Below are positions 12,901 to 25,600 of a DNA stretch of 64,000 bases, one piece after another. Numbering within the stretch: the stretch's first letter is position 1; each line of letters opens with the position of its first letter. The position numbers were made by a program, and so were the translations under genes. Source of the DNA: Callaeas wilsoni (taxonomy: Eukaryota > Chordata > Aves > Passeriformes > Callaeidae). Under the pieces are notes generated by a model. It was not told the origin of the DNA and did not search any database. It worked only from the letters and a program-made list of their open reading frames with translations. The stretch lies in assembly GCA_013398955.1 (NCBI GenBank), contig VWPU01008538.1, forward strand, positions 1-64,000, given 5' to 3'.

Positions 12901-15900
12901 GGTCTGATACATTAACAAAATGATGTGCTGCTGGAGAGAGCTTTGAAACTTTTTATTAGTAAGATTTTAATAATTACCTTTATCTCTTTAATGTAGATAC
13001 TAATTTGGTGATGTCACTGCCCTTCAGAGGTTATTTGGAAGCACTCCCACTGGGAGTGGGCTCCAGCAGCCCCTGAGAAAGTACTGCTCTGCTTCTGAGT
13101 GGGGCAGCAGCAGGGAGGCTTGAGGTAGAGGAGTGTTTGTACTGGGCACAGTTAGGCTGTGGGAATTGAAAGGTGTATTCAGGGTACACAGCCCATCCAA
13201 AGAAGCAGCTCTCTAGGCAAAGAGCAGAGTTCTTCATCAGTGCTGTACACAGTACACAAGTACACAGTAAGAGGTGTCCTTTGGGTAAGCGTGCCCGTGG
13301 GAATGAGTATTGTCCTCATGCTATGCCGAAGAGTGAGGCATTTGCAAAGCTTGCTCTGGTTTCTGTTCCACTCTGACCTTCCTGTGTGGTGGATTGGTAG
13401 GTCATGTTCTCCTATGACTTCTTCTCATGTGAACCCTTAACATGGTTTTTTAAGGGTGCTTATTTGTCATGAAGCTGCAGTGCCCAGAACAACCACCACC
13501 CTTCTGATCTTAGTAGAAGAGAATAGAATAAAAATATTAGCTAGACATGCTTGTTTCTATCAAGCTAACTGGGATCTAATTTACCCCCCATTTGCTGCTT
13601 GCTTTACTCTCCCTGGAAGATATTAGTGGGCAAAATATGTCACATATGTATATTGGGGATAATGCACTCCAGAGCTCTTAATGTAGTTTATATAGTGCTT
13701 ATCTGCTTTTTGGCTTGTAAACCTTGCTACTTCTGCAGCCTTACAAAAGGGTCAATAAATGTATTGTATAATTGCCGTCTGTAAAGTGAATTCTAGAGAG
13801 CTTGCCAGAGAGTGACATAAAATATATTCAAATTTACAGTCCCTGATGATTCCAAATACCCGCCAAAATCTTGTTTCGCACCTAATTTATTTAACTTTGG
13901 CATATGCAAGTGCTGAATGTTCTCCCTTCATCCATTTACTTGGGACAAGACTCACTCCAGATGCAGTTTCACAGTCTTTAGTTCAGTCTGACTGTGCTTG
14001 TCTGTCAGTTTTTCTCAGTTGGATGCACTCATGATCAGTACCTGCACGTGCTATGGAAAAGTGAGTTTTCAGCCAGATCAGAGTTGATCACTGCTGAGCC
14101 TAAGGTAAAGAGAAGGAGGTAGCAGGATGGGGGAAATGAAGGGTAAGTTCACAGTGGGACTGCTCACTTTAATGGTGGCTTGTCAATAAAGTGGTCAATG
14201 TCAGCCATGAAACCAGTCCCTTTGGAGCTGCAGCAAATGGAGAGGGGACCTGGCTTCTGGCAGCCGAAGAAGCGGAAGTTTGTGCTTTGTTCCAGGCTTC
14301 TGAATACCTTTTGCTATGTTGGAGAGCAAAGCAATGCTTTCCCACTTTATTTAGCCCTGCCCAAATTCCTTGAATTTTTGCAGCTTGGACCAGGTGATAG
14401 TTCTAGTTTGCAAGTGAAAAGAATTAAGTGTCCGGCCAGCTCTCCATAGGTAGGAATGCAGCTTAAAACCTGCCAGCCTCTAGCCATGCAAGATATCTGA
14501 GATTGAGGAAGGGTTTTGAAGTAGGAAATGGAATCTGCCTGACACAAGTAAGTCATGTTGGAAGCAGTGAGACTGTGCTTACTGCTTGACAGTAAGTGGG
14601 CTGAACTAGCCATAGCTGCCTGAGAAATAGCTGTTTGTTCCCTCCCTTGCAAAGCACAGCCTCTACAATTGCTCCCACATTTACTGCTTGTGGACATGAA
14701 CTATGAGCCAGATAAAAAATATTAATTAGTGTTAAAATTAATTTACCAAAACAATAAGAAGACGAAGAGTTAAACTTAGATAGCTCTCCACAGTGAAGGA
14801 ACAGCAAGAGAATGGGAAAGAGCTGGAGAAAGTCTAAGAAAAAAACAATCTGGCCTGTTTTTGCTGTGGAAATAAATACCAGCACATCTGTGTTCTGAAC
14901 ATCACATTGTCTGGTTCCCCAAGCACTGGCCCTGGACTGAGATTTGGCATCTGTCTCATTTTCAAGTCCAGTGCAGTCTCCTGCCTTCTGGAAGCAAGTG
15001 CTTGATGGCTGGGCAAAGAACCGCTGCACAGCAGCTGCTGAGCTGAGAAAGAAGCTGCTGCTGTTTCCTGTGCAGGAACATTAACTTCCTCCCGTTAGGC
15101 CTTGCAGAGATTGCCAGAGCTCAGTGCAGCTCTCATGAACCCAGTTGCTGAAGCTTTGAGGCAACAAAGCTGCTCAGCAAGTGCAGTCTTCAGCCCTCCA
15201 AGTCTGAAAGCTCAAAACCTGAAGACTTTGCCATGCTGCTTTGCAGAATACCAGACTTCTTCCATGAACAGGTACCGGTAGTCTGATCCCCTGTCTTTAA
15301 AGAGAGGCTAAGCTGCTGTAGGGAGCTTGGGAAACAGAGGGTTGTGCTATGGGTTGGCCCCTCACACCTGGGAGCTGGTGCTTCCCTTTGGGGTTAATAG
15401 AACAGGGCAAGTTGCTGCTACAGCAGGAATTCCCTGTCAGCAGGGAGATGCTTTGCTGTAGTGGCTCCACTGATGGATGCCTGGCTCCTTATCCCGTATC
15501 CAATGTATAGTGCTCTGATCTGATCTGCTTTTGCTGCCCTGTCACTGTTCATATGAACATCTATCATTCTGCTAACTGTTGCTTCAAATGTAGTTCAAAG
15601 TCAGCAGCATGAACATGTCAGGGCTCTGTTCTGAGTTTTCCTGGGTAGACCTCAGTGTACGGGAATCCTAAACACAGAGAAACCACACAGGGAGCTGGAG
15701 ACAGGCTCTAAATTATCAGGGTTGGGTTCTTAAGCATCAGGAAATAAGGAAAAAAAAGTGCTAGGGTAGCCTGCTAAGCAAGGCAAGTGGCTTAGCAGTT
15801 TTGGCAGCTAAGAAGGGAAGAAATAAATTCTCATTCACTTAACAATACCTTACCTGTGTGCAGAAATGAGCTGGCTGGCTCATGGCACGGGGGGCTGTCT

Positions 15901-16232
15901 AATGTGGAAATGACTAACTTCCTCTGGCAGTACCAATATGCTGCATAGGATGTAGGAGGTAGGATGTGAGGAGGTCCTGGGCCACTAAGTAGTGTAACTA
16001 TGCTTGTTAAGTATCAAATTGAATTTAATCTGTGATAACTCTACTTTCTGAGTTGGATTGTGTGATTTCTGCAGGAAGAAAATATTTCCCTTACAAGCAC
16101 AATGCTGTGTGACCATCTGACTGCCTAAGAGGAAGTAAGAGTCTTGCAAAGGTTAGGTCCTGCATGCCTTGGTAATAGGATATGTGATCCCCTGGAAGGG
16201 AGGAGAATCCCACGGGAGCAGAGGACTGAAAT

Positions 16233-16283
16233 TTTTTACTTACTTAGTAAAGAATTTACTTACAGTACTTACTTTACTTACTG
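16233..16283. repeat. Imperfect ACTT tetranucleotide repeat
   Basis: TTACTTACTTA, TTTACTTACA, GTACTTACTTTACTTAC and related units follow one another with short interruptions. This is a degenerate microsatellite in intron 1 with no sign of function. Confidence 0.5.
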
Positions 16284-19200
16284 TCTTGTAGCCTGCTGGT
16301 TCAGGTCACTTCCCAGGCTGTGGTGGGTGCTGGTGCAGGGTTGCGTGGTTGGAACTGTGTGACGTGTGGCAGCAGTTGGAGCGGGAGCGCAGCGAGCGAT
16401 GCCCTGTGCCGGATGCTTGTGTAGCAGCTGTGGTGTCCCTGGGTGATGGCCAGTACCTACTGTAGTGCGTAACAATCGCGTGATTGCTTGCTGAGGAAAG
16501 GGTTGGGGCAACTATACCCTTGCCCTTCAAGCCCACCCACTGTTTATTCGGCATGTTGGGAGTGGGATTATTTCTTCCTGGCCCACAGACAAGACCAGCT
16601 TGAGCCTCTCACTGCAGCATCTTAATTGCTCATACCCTTTTCCCTGTGAAGCAGCACATAGTATTGCCCACCTGTATGCTTGGGTCAGAGCAGGGGAGAT
16701 CACCAAACAGCAGACTTCCAGGAGGCTGATTATGGTTGAAATTGCATACATCCTTCTACAGCCTTCTGTTCTGTGGATGTGGCTCTTCAGAGGAGATAGC
16801 AGCAAGCACCAAGCTGAGGACAAAAGGCCAGTAGGTTTGTGGAGACTGTTTTCGCTCTTCCAACTGCAGCTTTGTGCTGACGTGCAGCTGCCAGCAGGAA
16901 GAGGGTTAAGCCCACATATCACATGGCACGATTCTGTTTACTACATATTTCTCATAATCGGGACTGGCATCCAAATCCAGATGATTAGCACTTAACCAGA
17001 GACCCTGAAACAATGTGTGTCATGTTTGTATTCCTCTGAAGCTATGCAGTCTGCCATCATTTCTCTTGCAGAGACATGGTTCTCCCTGCAGCATTCAAAG
17101 GGAGCTATGGGGAGAGCAGAAAATGAACAGTTTTATGACGAAGACTGGATTGGACTGAACTGCATTCATCTTAGTCTAAGATTGAAGCCAGGGGAATTTT
17201 GCCAGGGATCAACTTAAACCATAATGACTTGATCTCTACCAAAGGAGGTTCTTGCCTTACCCTGGTCTGAGATTAGAGCACTGGCTCTACAGCAACAGTC
17301 AGTGAAATGAGGCTGTGCCCCTTGACTTAAGGATTTGGATGGGTATTGTTCGGTGCTGAGTACAAGCTGTGGTGGTGGTGGTGAACTAAGTATAAAATTC
17401 ACATTAGTTTTTGAGGTGTGGTTTTGGATAAGAGGAGAGGTGTAATTTCACAGCACAGTCTATACCTTATTCTTGCTATCAGCCTGGGCATTACTGTAGC
17501 AAACTTCCATGGGGCCCAAGGCAGGTTGTGATTTACCTTTCTACTACTCCTTCTGCACAAGGCAGTTCTCTCTGTTTCTTTCTCTCTCCTAACAAATTCA
17601 TTTCTGCCCATACACATAAACAACATGTGGCTTTTCCCTTCTCTGGTGTAATAGCAGTTCATGTGTAAAGACCTGCTTTGTCCCCCTTAGAGCTTCAACA
17701 CTTGGCAGCAACCTGCGTTGCTGCCGTTTCTGAAGACAGATTGCAGAAGTCTGTTTTTCCCCGTGCTTCTAATGTCTGTTTCCATCCTCCTTCTTTCTGT
17801 CTTATCTGAAAAGTCACATCATCATCCATGGATAAAGTGTACACAAATTAAACATGAGAGAGGAAGAATGAAGGGGGTGTACTTTTTCCCCCCTTCTCTG
17901 TGATGAAGCCAATGCTAATGGAAAAAGAATTTCTCTTGACCGTCCTGTTTGTTATTGGGGTCTACTTGTTTAGGAAACTCTTGGGCTGAAGGGAATTAGG
18001 AGAGGTTTTCTGATCTAAGAACAAGCTTGAAATAAACCTGATCATATGTCTTTTTTTTTTCCTCGACCTCAGTGACTTTTTACCCCTTTGTACTTCAGGA
18101 GGAAAGGAGGTGAATTCCTGCTTTCTATTCTGTTGAGTGCTGGCTGTGGCTGCTAACGTATGGTACAGTTTCTTAGCCACAGATATTGAAAATATAGCAC
18201 ATTGAGTCTATCTTGAATTACCTTTTTTATTTTGGTCTTACACTGAACTGCACTATTGTAAGAGAAAGAGAAAACTTCTTTAACTTGCAGAAATACTCTC
18301 AAATTCCTCTAATTAAAAGACTCGTGGTGGATGTCTTAGACTGCTAGCAAGATACCTATTTTCGGTAGATATTGACAGACCTTTTATGGACGTTTCTGGA
18401 ATAAGGTTTTTAGGTCTTCTGAAACAAGTGACAGTAAATGTTCCTTGACTCTAACCAGGTAATTTGACTTCCACATGGTAACTTACACTGCTGCCTGTTA
18501 TCTGCTTGTACCTTGCCTTGCTCAAAAGATTCTTTATTTGAGCAAACAGACAGCAAACATGATGGCAGTGATCAGGACTGCACATGAACTGCATGTCCTT
18601 TGAGTTACCTATTTCTTGTCAGTGGTTTGAACCAGATTGAACAGCCATGCATTTTTTTATGTGTAACCATTATGACAGTCATCATGTGTCAGTTGTGGTA
18701 CTAAGCTGAACTGCAAATGTTTTGCTTAGCAACTGTTGCAAAGGAAAATTGTCAGGCAACAGCAAAATTAGGAATGGTGAGTATGGAAGGCACTCTTTGT
18801 GAGAGATGAGCTGTACTCTGACATGTTATCTGTGACTAAGTGATTTGGCATTTTCTTACACAAACATGTAAGAATATGAGCATTTATGAACAGACATCAA
18901 AGCAAGTTCAGTCTAATCCCCTAGGTCTGCCAGTGCTCTTGCTAGCCTGGCTTTCTTTGTATCATAGATATTTGCAGGCAGTTTACCAATACAAGGCAGC
19001 AGGGTCAAAAAGATTGACGTGGTGGTCAAAAAGATTCTCCTACCAGTCGTTGGGCAACAGTGAAGAATTTGAGTGGCTATCCCACCATGGTAACTGGTTG
19101 GCTTAGTCATTCTCCATCATGAAACCATACCTTTTCCCGTAAAATATATTATGTACCTGAGAGGACCATAACCAATACTGTATTTGAGATTTCCCTTCTG

Positions 19201-20888
19201 TGGGATTACACCAAGGCTGATGGTGATGTAAGCACCAGTGTGAATGCGGTACTAGTGTGTCCACTCTTAGATACAGAGCAAGACAGGGCGAAATGATGAG
19301 TGACACCGTATGGTGTCCTTGTTCAATAGTACTGGCTGTGGAGCCAGAGGGTGAATCTACAGTGAAGTAGGCTTTAATTTTGTCATGTATAGGTGTGAAC
19401 ATATTATAGAGAACACAATGTGTATAAAGTCTCCATGAAGGGGGCTACTCCAGCAGTCTTTGGGCATAAAGTCCGAAATAAGAAATCGGCTCTAAGCTAA
19501 ACAACTGCTTTAAGCATTTATATTAAGCAGTGTCTGTCTTCGCATGTCTCCTGCCCTTACTGCTGTAATCTTGACAAGAGGCTGTCTTAGGAGAGGCATA
19601 TGAGTAGCAGTTGGGTATCAGAATACAAATAGTGTCAGGGTAAAAGCACTCTCATTAGATGTTACTTATTCATGGGAGAAATTATTAAAGGCAAAAGAAA
19701 CCTACCTTGAACTGGCACATGTGATGTGCCTCAGAATGTGCAGGAGCCTTTCTACTGGGTTATATGTGAGAAGGTGCTTGGCATGTGTCTTACAGACTAG
19801 TTTTTACTTGATTATTCTATGCAAAAAAAAATAAATTTAAAAGTTATGTAAGGAAGAGTCAAGGTACAGCTTAGTGGTAGTCTGCCCAGACTGCTTGCCC
19901 AGTCTTGAAGTAGAGGTTTTGTTTTTCCCAGTATCTGGCTGTTGCAGTGAGGTTTTACAGTGCTTCTATTGCCTTTACAGGCCAGGGCTTGATTTGAACT
20001 GGAGCACGCTCTCCTCAGTACCTGCCATTTCTTTCTTGCCTGTCTCAAATGTTTATCATGTGGCAGGGTGAATTACTGTTTTTCTTGGGTGACAACACAG
20101 CTCAAGCAGGAGTTCTCCAAGATGACAGCTTCCATGTTTGAACAAGGCCATGCAGGATACTGTTTTGAGCAAGGTGTTACCTTTTTCTGAAATTTCCTTC
20201 TATCTGAGGCCTGTCTCTTCTGATGGAAGTATACCAGAGAGGATGTGGAGAGAGGACCCATCACTGTGATGGGTCTCAGCAGATCTAGTATGAGCACTGG
20301 TGCGCCACTTGCTGTGCTTTGGACTTGCAATTATGTCATTCTGTCTGCCCCATGTTTTGTGTCCTCTTATCAGGAATACTCTTTGTTGCAAGCTTACAAA
20401 TTAAGGCAGGACCCCTGCTGCTTCATCCTACTCTCAATTGAAATGTCTTGTGTAAATAATTTGCCTTCCCCTGAGCAGAGACCTCATGTTTATCCTTCAC
20501 ATCAGAAGTGGGAGCATCTCCAACCTCATTCCCTGCTGTACCTGTGGGGTTTCAGTCATTGTAGTAAGGGGTGTGTGTTGCTCTGTTACAGAAGTAGTGC
20601 TGTAGTTGAGCCCTCCTGTGTCTCCTTTATCACCATGCCCATGAGCATAGGGTGAAACATGCCCTGGGGATCCTCCAAAGCTACTGGAGAAGGCTGTGCT
20701 GTTGTTGCTGACTCTCTTTTCCTTGCAATTAATAAAAAAGACTGTTCTAAAAAAAAAAGTGCTATTTGGATGCACTTGCTTTTCCAAAGGCTGCACAGCT
20801 GGTGGAAAGCAAATGGTATCTAACAAGTGAATGGGGGTGTGTAAGCAGGCACCCGGTGTAGCTTCCAGGGCCTTCACAGTGCAGGCAA

Positions 20889-21122
20889 GAGGGTTGGTTT
20901 AAATTAGATATGAGAAAGAAGGTTTTTACAATAAAGGTGATAAAACACTGGAGCAGGTCGCTCAGAGAGGTGTTGGATGGCAACATTCACCTGGAAACAT
21001 TTAAAGTCAGATTGCATGGGGCTCTGAGCAACCTGATGTAGTTGAGGATGTTTCTACTCATTGCAGGGAGGGTGGACTAGATTAAAGGTCCGTTCCAACC
21101 CATACTGTTCTGTGATTCTGTG
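20889..21122 (+). mobile_element. CR1-type LINE, 5'-truncated 3' end
   Basis: About 234 bases match the 3' end of avian CR1 retrotransposons as I know it. In order there are a block resembling GCTCAGAGAGGTGTTGGATG, a block resembling GATTGCATGGGGCTCTGAGC, then GGTGGACTAGATTAAAGGTC, TTCCAACCCAT, and the terminal tail GTTCTGTG-ATTCTGTG, two copies of the CR1 8-bp 3' repeat (usual form ATTCTATG). The copy lies in the same direction as ACTN1. It lacks all coding sequence, as most CR1 copies do, and is diverged with several small internal changes, so it looks old. It is the only clear interspersed repeat I can identify here and the main evidence for a bird or other sauropsid. Confidence 0.88.
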
Positions 21123-22518
21123 CATCACAGAAAACAAGGTGTGCCCATTGTCCTAGGTAAAAGTGGTGGTTCCAGCTATCCATTTGCAAGTATAAAGCAG
21201 CAGGCATCCTTGTACTTTGTTCTTCCTGATAAGCCAGACTGCAAATGGCTTCCTGTGGTCAGGAGCCACATCTGAGAGTTTCAAAGACAGCGTTTGCCGG
21301 TTGGAGACCTTGCAGCTAAAAGAGCATACATTTGAGATGAGATCAGAGCTTACTAGAAGGAAAAAAAAAAAATCTGAGGAAGGATATGGGTTAGAGATGT
21401 GATTGCATGCCTACTCAGTCTAGGCAAATAATGTGTTGTGATGGTTCACACTGGTTTTGATGCCCTCTTTTGTGGGGGCTCCTGAAGCACTACTTGTTGA
21501 AGCAGCCTGGTTCTGATATCCACCCAAAATTTATATCTTTGTAGGACTATTTCAAAACTTGCAATACAAAAGGTAAAAAAGTACCCTATCCTTTGAATGG
21601 TTTCACTTTTTGTGTATGAGAGAAGGGCACCTCCCCATGCTGCCCTCAGAGCTGCTATTGTCACTGGTAGTTAATATACAACCATAATGTCCACAGAAAA
21701 TCTAGATTTCCACAGTTATTTCTGTACTTTGACAAAGTCTTTTCCAAGAGTGGCAAGGGAGGGGCAGGAAAGGAGAGATTTCCTTTGTATTGCCCTAAAA
21801 GAGCTAAGCAAACTAACTGTAAACCACAGAATATTGATCTGACCTTCACTTAAGTCAAACTCTATATAAAACCTGCTGTAAATATGTGGAACAATTGCTG
21901 CATAATTCTATGCTGCTCTTTCCTACTGAACTGTAAAACAGAAGTACATTGAACATCTCACATGATTTAAGGAGTTTGCTTACAAAAATGTTCTGTTCCT
22001 GCTGTCTCATGCAGGTTCAAGACCTCACTGTGCTCTGCATGCAGGCTCAGCATGAGCGGAGTGCTCTTGGTGTGATGTCCATAATTCTCGTTCATACTGT
22101 TTTTTCCTCACCTGTACTTGCAGTCTCACATGTTGGGTATTGCTGTTTGTTAAGGGGATGAGTTTGTGACTCTTCCCTGTTTCATCCCAATTTTGAATTA
22201 ATTTAGGATCCAGTAAGATGTTTGTGTAGTTCCAATACAGCTGAATCCTTGGGGAATTATCACTGGTGACTTTTGTCATTGTTACTCACCTGTCTTTGAT
22301 TAAATCTAGTTCTTCACAGCTAGGCTGTATAAAGCAAAATATGTTTACACCTTACTGATCATCATCTTTTTCTCTATCACTGGTTATTACATCAGATGAT
22401 ACTTGTGCTTGTATGAGATTTTGTGTAACCTCCTGCTTAGTTCTCTCCGCAATGGAGACTGGCCGCTTTATGCTTTCATTTTCCATCCTCTAGCTAGTTT
22501 ATATTCCAGAAGAGCTAT

Positions 22519-22610
22519 TTCCCTGTGAAAAGTCAATTATATCAATGGGGAAAATAAGTCAAAATTCCCTGTGAAGAGTCAATTATATCAATGGGGAAAA
22601 TAAGTCAAAA
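22519..22610. repeat. Tandem duplication, two 46-bp units, one mismatch
   Basis: Unit 1 (22519-22564) and unit 2 (22565-22610) both begin TTCCCTGTGAA and end AATAAGTCAAAA, are directly adjacent, and differ at one base (GAAAAGTC against GAAGAGTC). About 98% identity points to a recent duplication, or one kept alike by unequal exchange. The unit contains TCAATTATATCAAT and has no coding potential. The copy number may vary between individuals. Confidence 0.95.
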
Positions 22611-25600
22611 GTTAGGCAACAAAGAAGAAAGGTGCAAACTGCATCTCATTTCTAGAGGTGTGGCAGGATGGGATGAGCCAAATAGTTTTGTTCTTTACCT
22701 AGACACCGGCACACTGGGGCAGTGTAGGGAGCCAGAATTCATTAGTACTACTGCTTCCTGAATGGCTCGTTATCAAAGAGTAAATAGGTTAATATTTGAC
22801 TTTGGGGATGAGGCATTACTTTTCAAGAAGAGCTGAAACCAATCAGGAATTGAGTACAAGAGTATGTAGGAAAATGTGCACTAGCATTATTTTGTATCTT
22901 TCAAGAATGGTGCATTGTCTGTTTTGTTACTGGGGATTTATTTGAGTTACCAAGGACAGCTGATGTTTAGTGGTAGTCAGTGGCTAAGGCTGCTTCCTGG
23001 AAAGGAAGCCCTACTGACAACCAAAGCAGCTGTGGGTTTTGATAGCCTAGCAAAGGGAAGAGGAGCCAGGGATGCCGCTTCTGTGATGTTTCAACTTGAT
23101 TCCATTTTAGTGGTTAGCCACGATGACTTAAAGCCTTCCCTAGGAAGGTGGTGTTGACTTCATGCCTGTGGCAGGTGCAGTCAGTTAAGCTGTACTGTGG
23201 TAGCCGGAACATTGGAGTGCCATGGCAGTAGTGCAGATGGAGCCCATTGTCTGGAGGGGCACTACTCTTTGGATGTTGTCCTCTCCTGCCTTTTACCATG
23301 AGACATAATGTTCTGAAGTAATGGATTTCCATTCCTTTGCCTGGGAGGCAAGGCCTGTGGTTGGATACGCATTTTGGTCACCTGGCTAGAAGGCTGGTGG
23401 ATTGCCCTTGGCACTGCAGTTTAACTAGCTTCTTGGTGGGGCTTTCTTTGTGATCATCGGGTCTGGCACAGTTTTTGAAAGCAAGTTTAAAACACTTTGT
23501 CTAAGTGGGAATTAAGCTCGTGTGTTGAGTCTACCAGATCACTCTTCGGAAGATAAAGACTGGAAGTACAATTTATCTCAAGGAGGAGGAAGCTTTTCTA
23601 GGGCCATGATTTCACCTGCAAGATTGCATTTGTTCTCAGATGACAGGATAGAGAAGCTGTGAGGGCTCCTGGCCCAGTAGTTGGAAAGTCAGGTCTCAGC
23701 CTTCAAGGCTTTGTGAAGAACATGTGTTTCTTGGGGTTATCGAAGTGCATGGAGGGTTACTGAGTTCTGTTTAAATTCAAGCAAGTGGGATAGAGATGAA
23801 GACTAGCATACAGGCCCTTTAAGAATAAATTGGCAAAAGAAGAGCTCAGTATTTAAATTTAGTGCAGACGGAGAGGGAAAAAATTCCCTACAGCATCTGG
23901 TTTATATTACTGCTCTCTGCCTCAGTAGAGGGTGTGTTTACAGTGAAGCTCTCTGGTGCATAACGAGGGGGGTGCTCAAGCTGTTTGTTTGTGGGGAACT
24001 CTGATCTGAGGGTGTGCCTTGCAGCCACCTCCATGTCCTCCCTTTGGCCTCCTTAACTAATGCCATCTCAGCTGTTGAGCAGAGCGGAGGGGTGCCCTGT
24101 TGGGGCCGAGGTGTTTGAGCACAGCACTCCAGCTTCTGGGGTTCTCTAATATTGCTTCTTATCATGGCTTATTCCCGTTTTGCTCAGCCTAGAAATGGAA
24201 GCAAATGTAAAAACCCTTACAATGAGTTTATGCAGACGTATTACCAGTGGCTACGTACAAAGACTAGAACTGCTGATGTGTCTGTGTTCCAACTGTTTTA
24301 ATGCTTTGAACAGAGTCGGTCACTTTGGATTTTTCTAAACACAAGTTTGAAGCTCAGTGTGGGAGGTGGAAAGAGCAGAAGGATGGCTGGATTTTAGTTG
24401 TGGTGGAATTTCTATTTTGTGTGTATGTGTTTTGTTTATTAAAGTGTGGTTTGTGGTCTCTGAGCAGTTTCAGCAGAGCCCAGAGCAAAAGGAAACCTGA
24501 ACTAGTAGCAGTAGTGGGGTGAGCTGCTCATCAGAATGTAGTACAGCTTTGCACAGGAAGTACTTTACAGAGACCTGTGGTAACCTGTGCAAATGCTCAC
24601 CTCCACCAGTAGCTTGTGCATCCTGTAGTGTATCTCCCTAAGGACTGGCTGCACCTGTGGTCGTGAATGCTGTAAATGTGCAGCTGGACTCAAAATTAAT
24701 TTGATTTACATATCACCTGATAATGTATCTCATGTTGCAGGATTTCATCATGTTCAAGGCTAAAATACAAAATTTTTTAGGTGGAAGAAATAATTCCTTG
24801 CCCACAGAGCTAGTGATCATTTCAGTGTCTGCTGTTTCAAACTTTTGGGAATAGATGCCATATGCTTCTAGGCAGAAGGAAGAGAAATGGAAAATTCTAT
24901 ATTTATGTCCATGTATAATAAAGATTTTTCATATGGTCATTCTCTCCAGCTGCTGCTGGACGAAAGCCTGTTGCCACCACTGCCAGATTGAGATTAACAC
25001 TTGTAACACAACACTCTTCACTCAGTTTTTTTGCAATTTCCCTCATGCAAGAAAACACAAAACTAGAGCCCGTCTACCCTTTTTCCTCCTCCTGTTCCAG
25101 AACGAGTCAGAGTCAGTTACCATCTTGCAATTTTCATCACCTCTTCTCTTTAAACAGTAGCAGAGGCAAATAATAATTAATCTTTGCCTGACCCTATTCA
25201 AATTGGTCACCTCAACTATTTGTCATCCATCTCCCTACAGGTGAATTGAAATTTAAACCCTACCCTTGCTTCTCTGCCCTCCTCTTCCAGCAAACCAGCA
25301 TCTTGTGAGCAGCCGTGTTCACTTCCCAGTGACTGTCCTCCTGGAGACAGCCTGCTAGCACTACATTCAGGAACTGTGTGATTGATGGCAGACCTGGCAG
25401 CACTGTGTGTCTGCCCTGTTCCTTGATGATGCTTTGGGGAATGCTGATATGTAGGGGGTCAGTCAGCAATTCCGCAATTGTATCTGTGAGGTGGTTTTGA
25501 AAGGGAGTTGCATCACCCATGATGTGCACCCATTAGACCTCTGTAAGGTACTATCCTACTGGGTAGCTTATTGTGGACAGTGCCTTTAAACAAGTTCCTA

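Larger units (their letters stand above)
201..20888 (+). other. ACTN1: Intron 1 of ACTN1, first part
   Basis: This is non-coding sequence. I see no exon with paralogue similarity, no tRNA or rRNA and no clear transposon. Small items present are a 10-bp direct repeat of TTGTCCCCTC at 5558-5577, a TAAT-rich cluster at 6878-6928 (separate entry), a T7A8 block at 11484-11498 followed by ~100 bases of A/C-rich sequence almost without G, a GTACACA-type short repeat near 13245-13269, a second TAATTA-rich patch near 14720-14744, an imperfect ACTT-type repeat near 16233-16283 and a (GTG)5 run at 17369-17383. Open frames of up to ~200 codons occur around 8.6-9.3 kb but match no family I recognise. Confidence 0.85.

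Noticed and set aside
14553..15029. Antisense open frame of about 158 codons
   Set aside because: Low-complexity and hydrophobic stretches without a known domain; no sign of an antisense gene.
20731..20758. AATAAA followed 12 bases later by A10, like a processed retrocopy 3' end
   Set aside because: No recognisable cDNA body upstream and no clear target-site duplication; short A runs are common in this intron.
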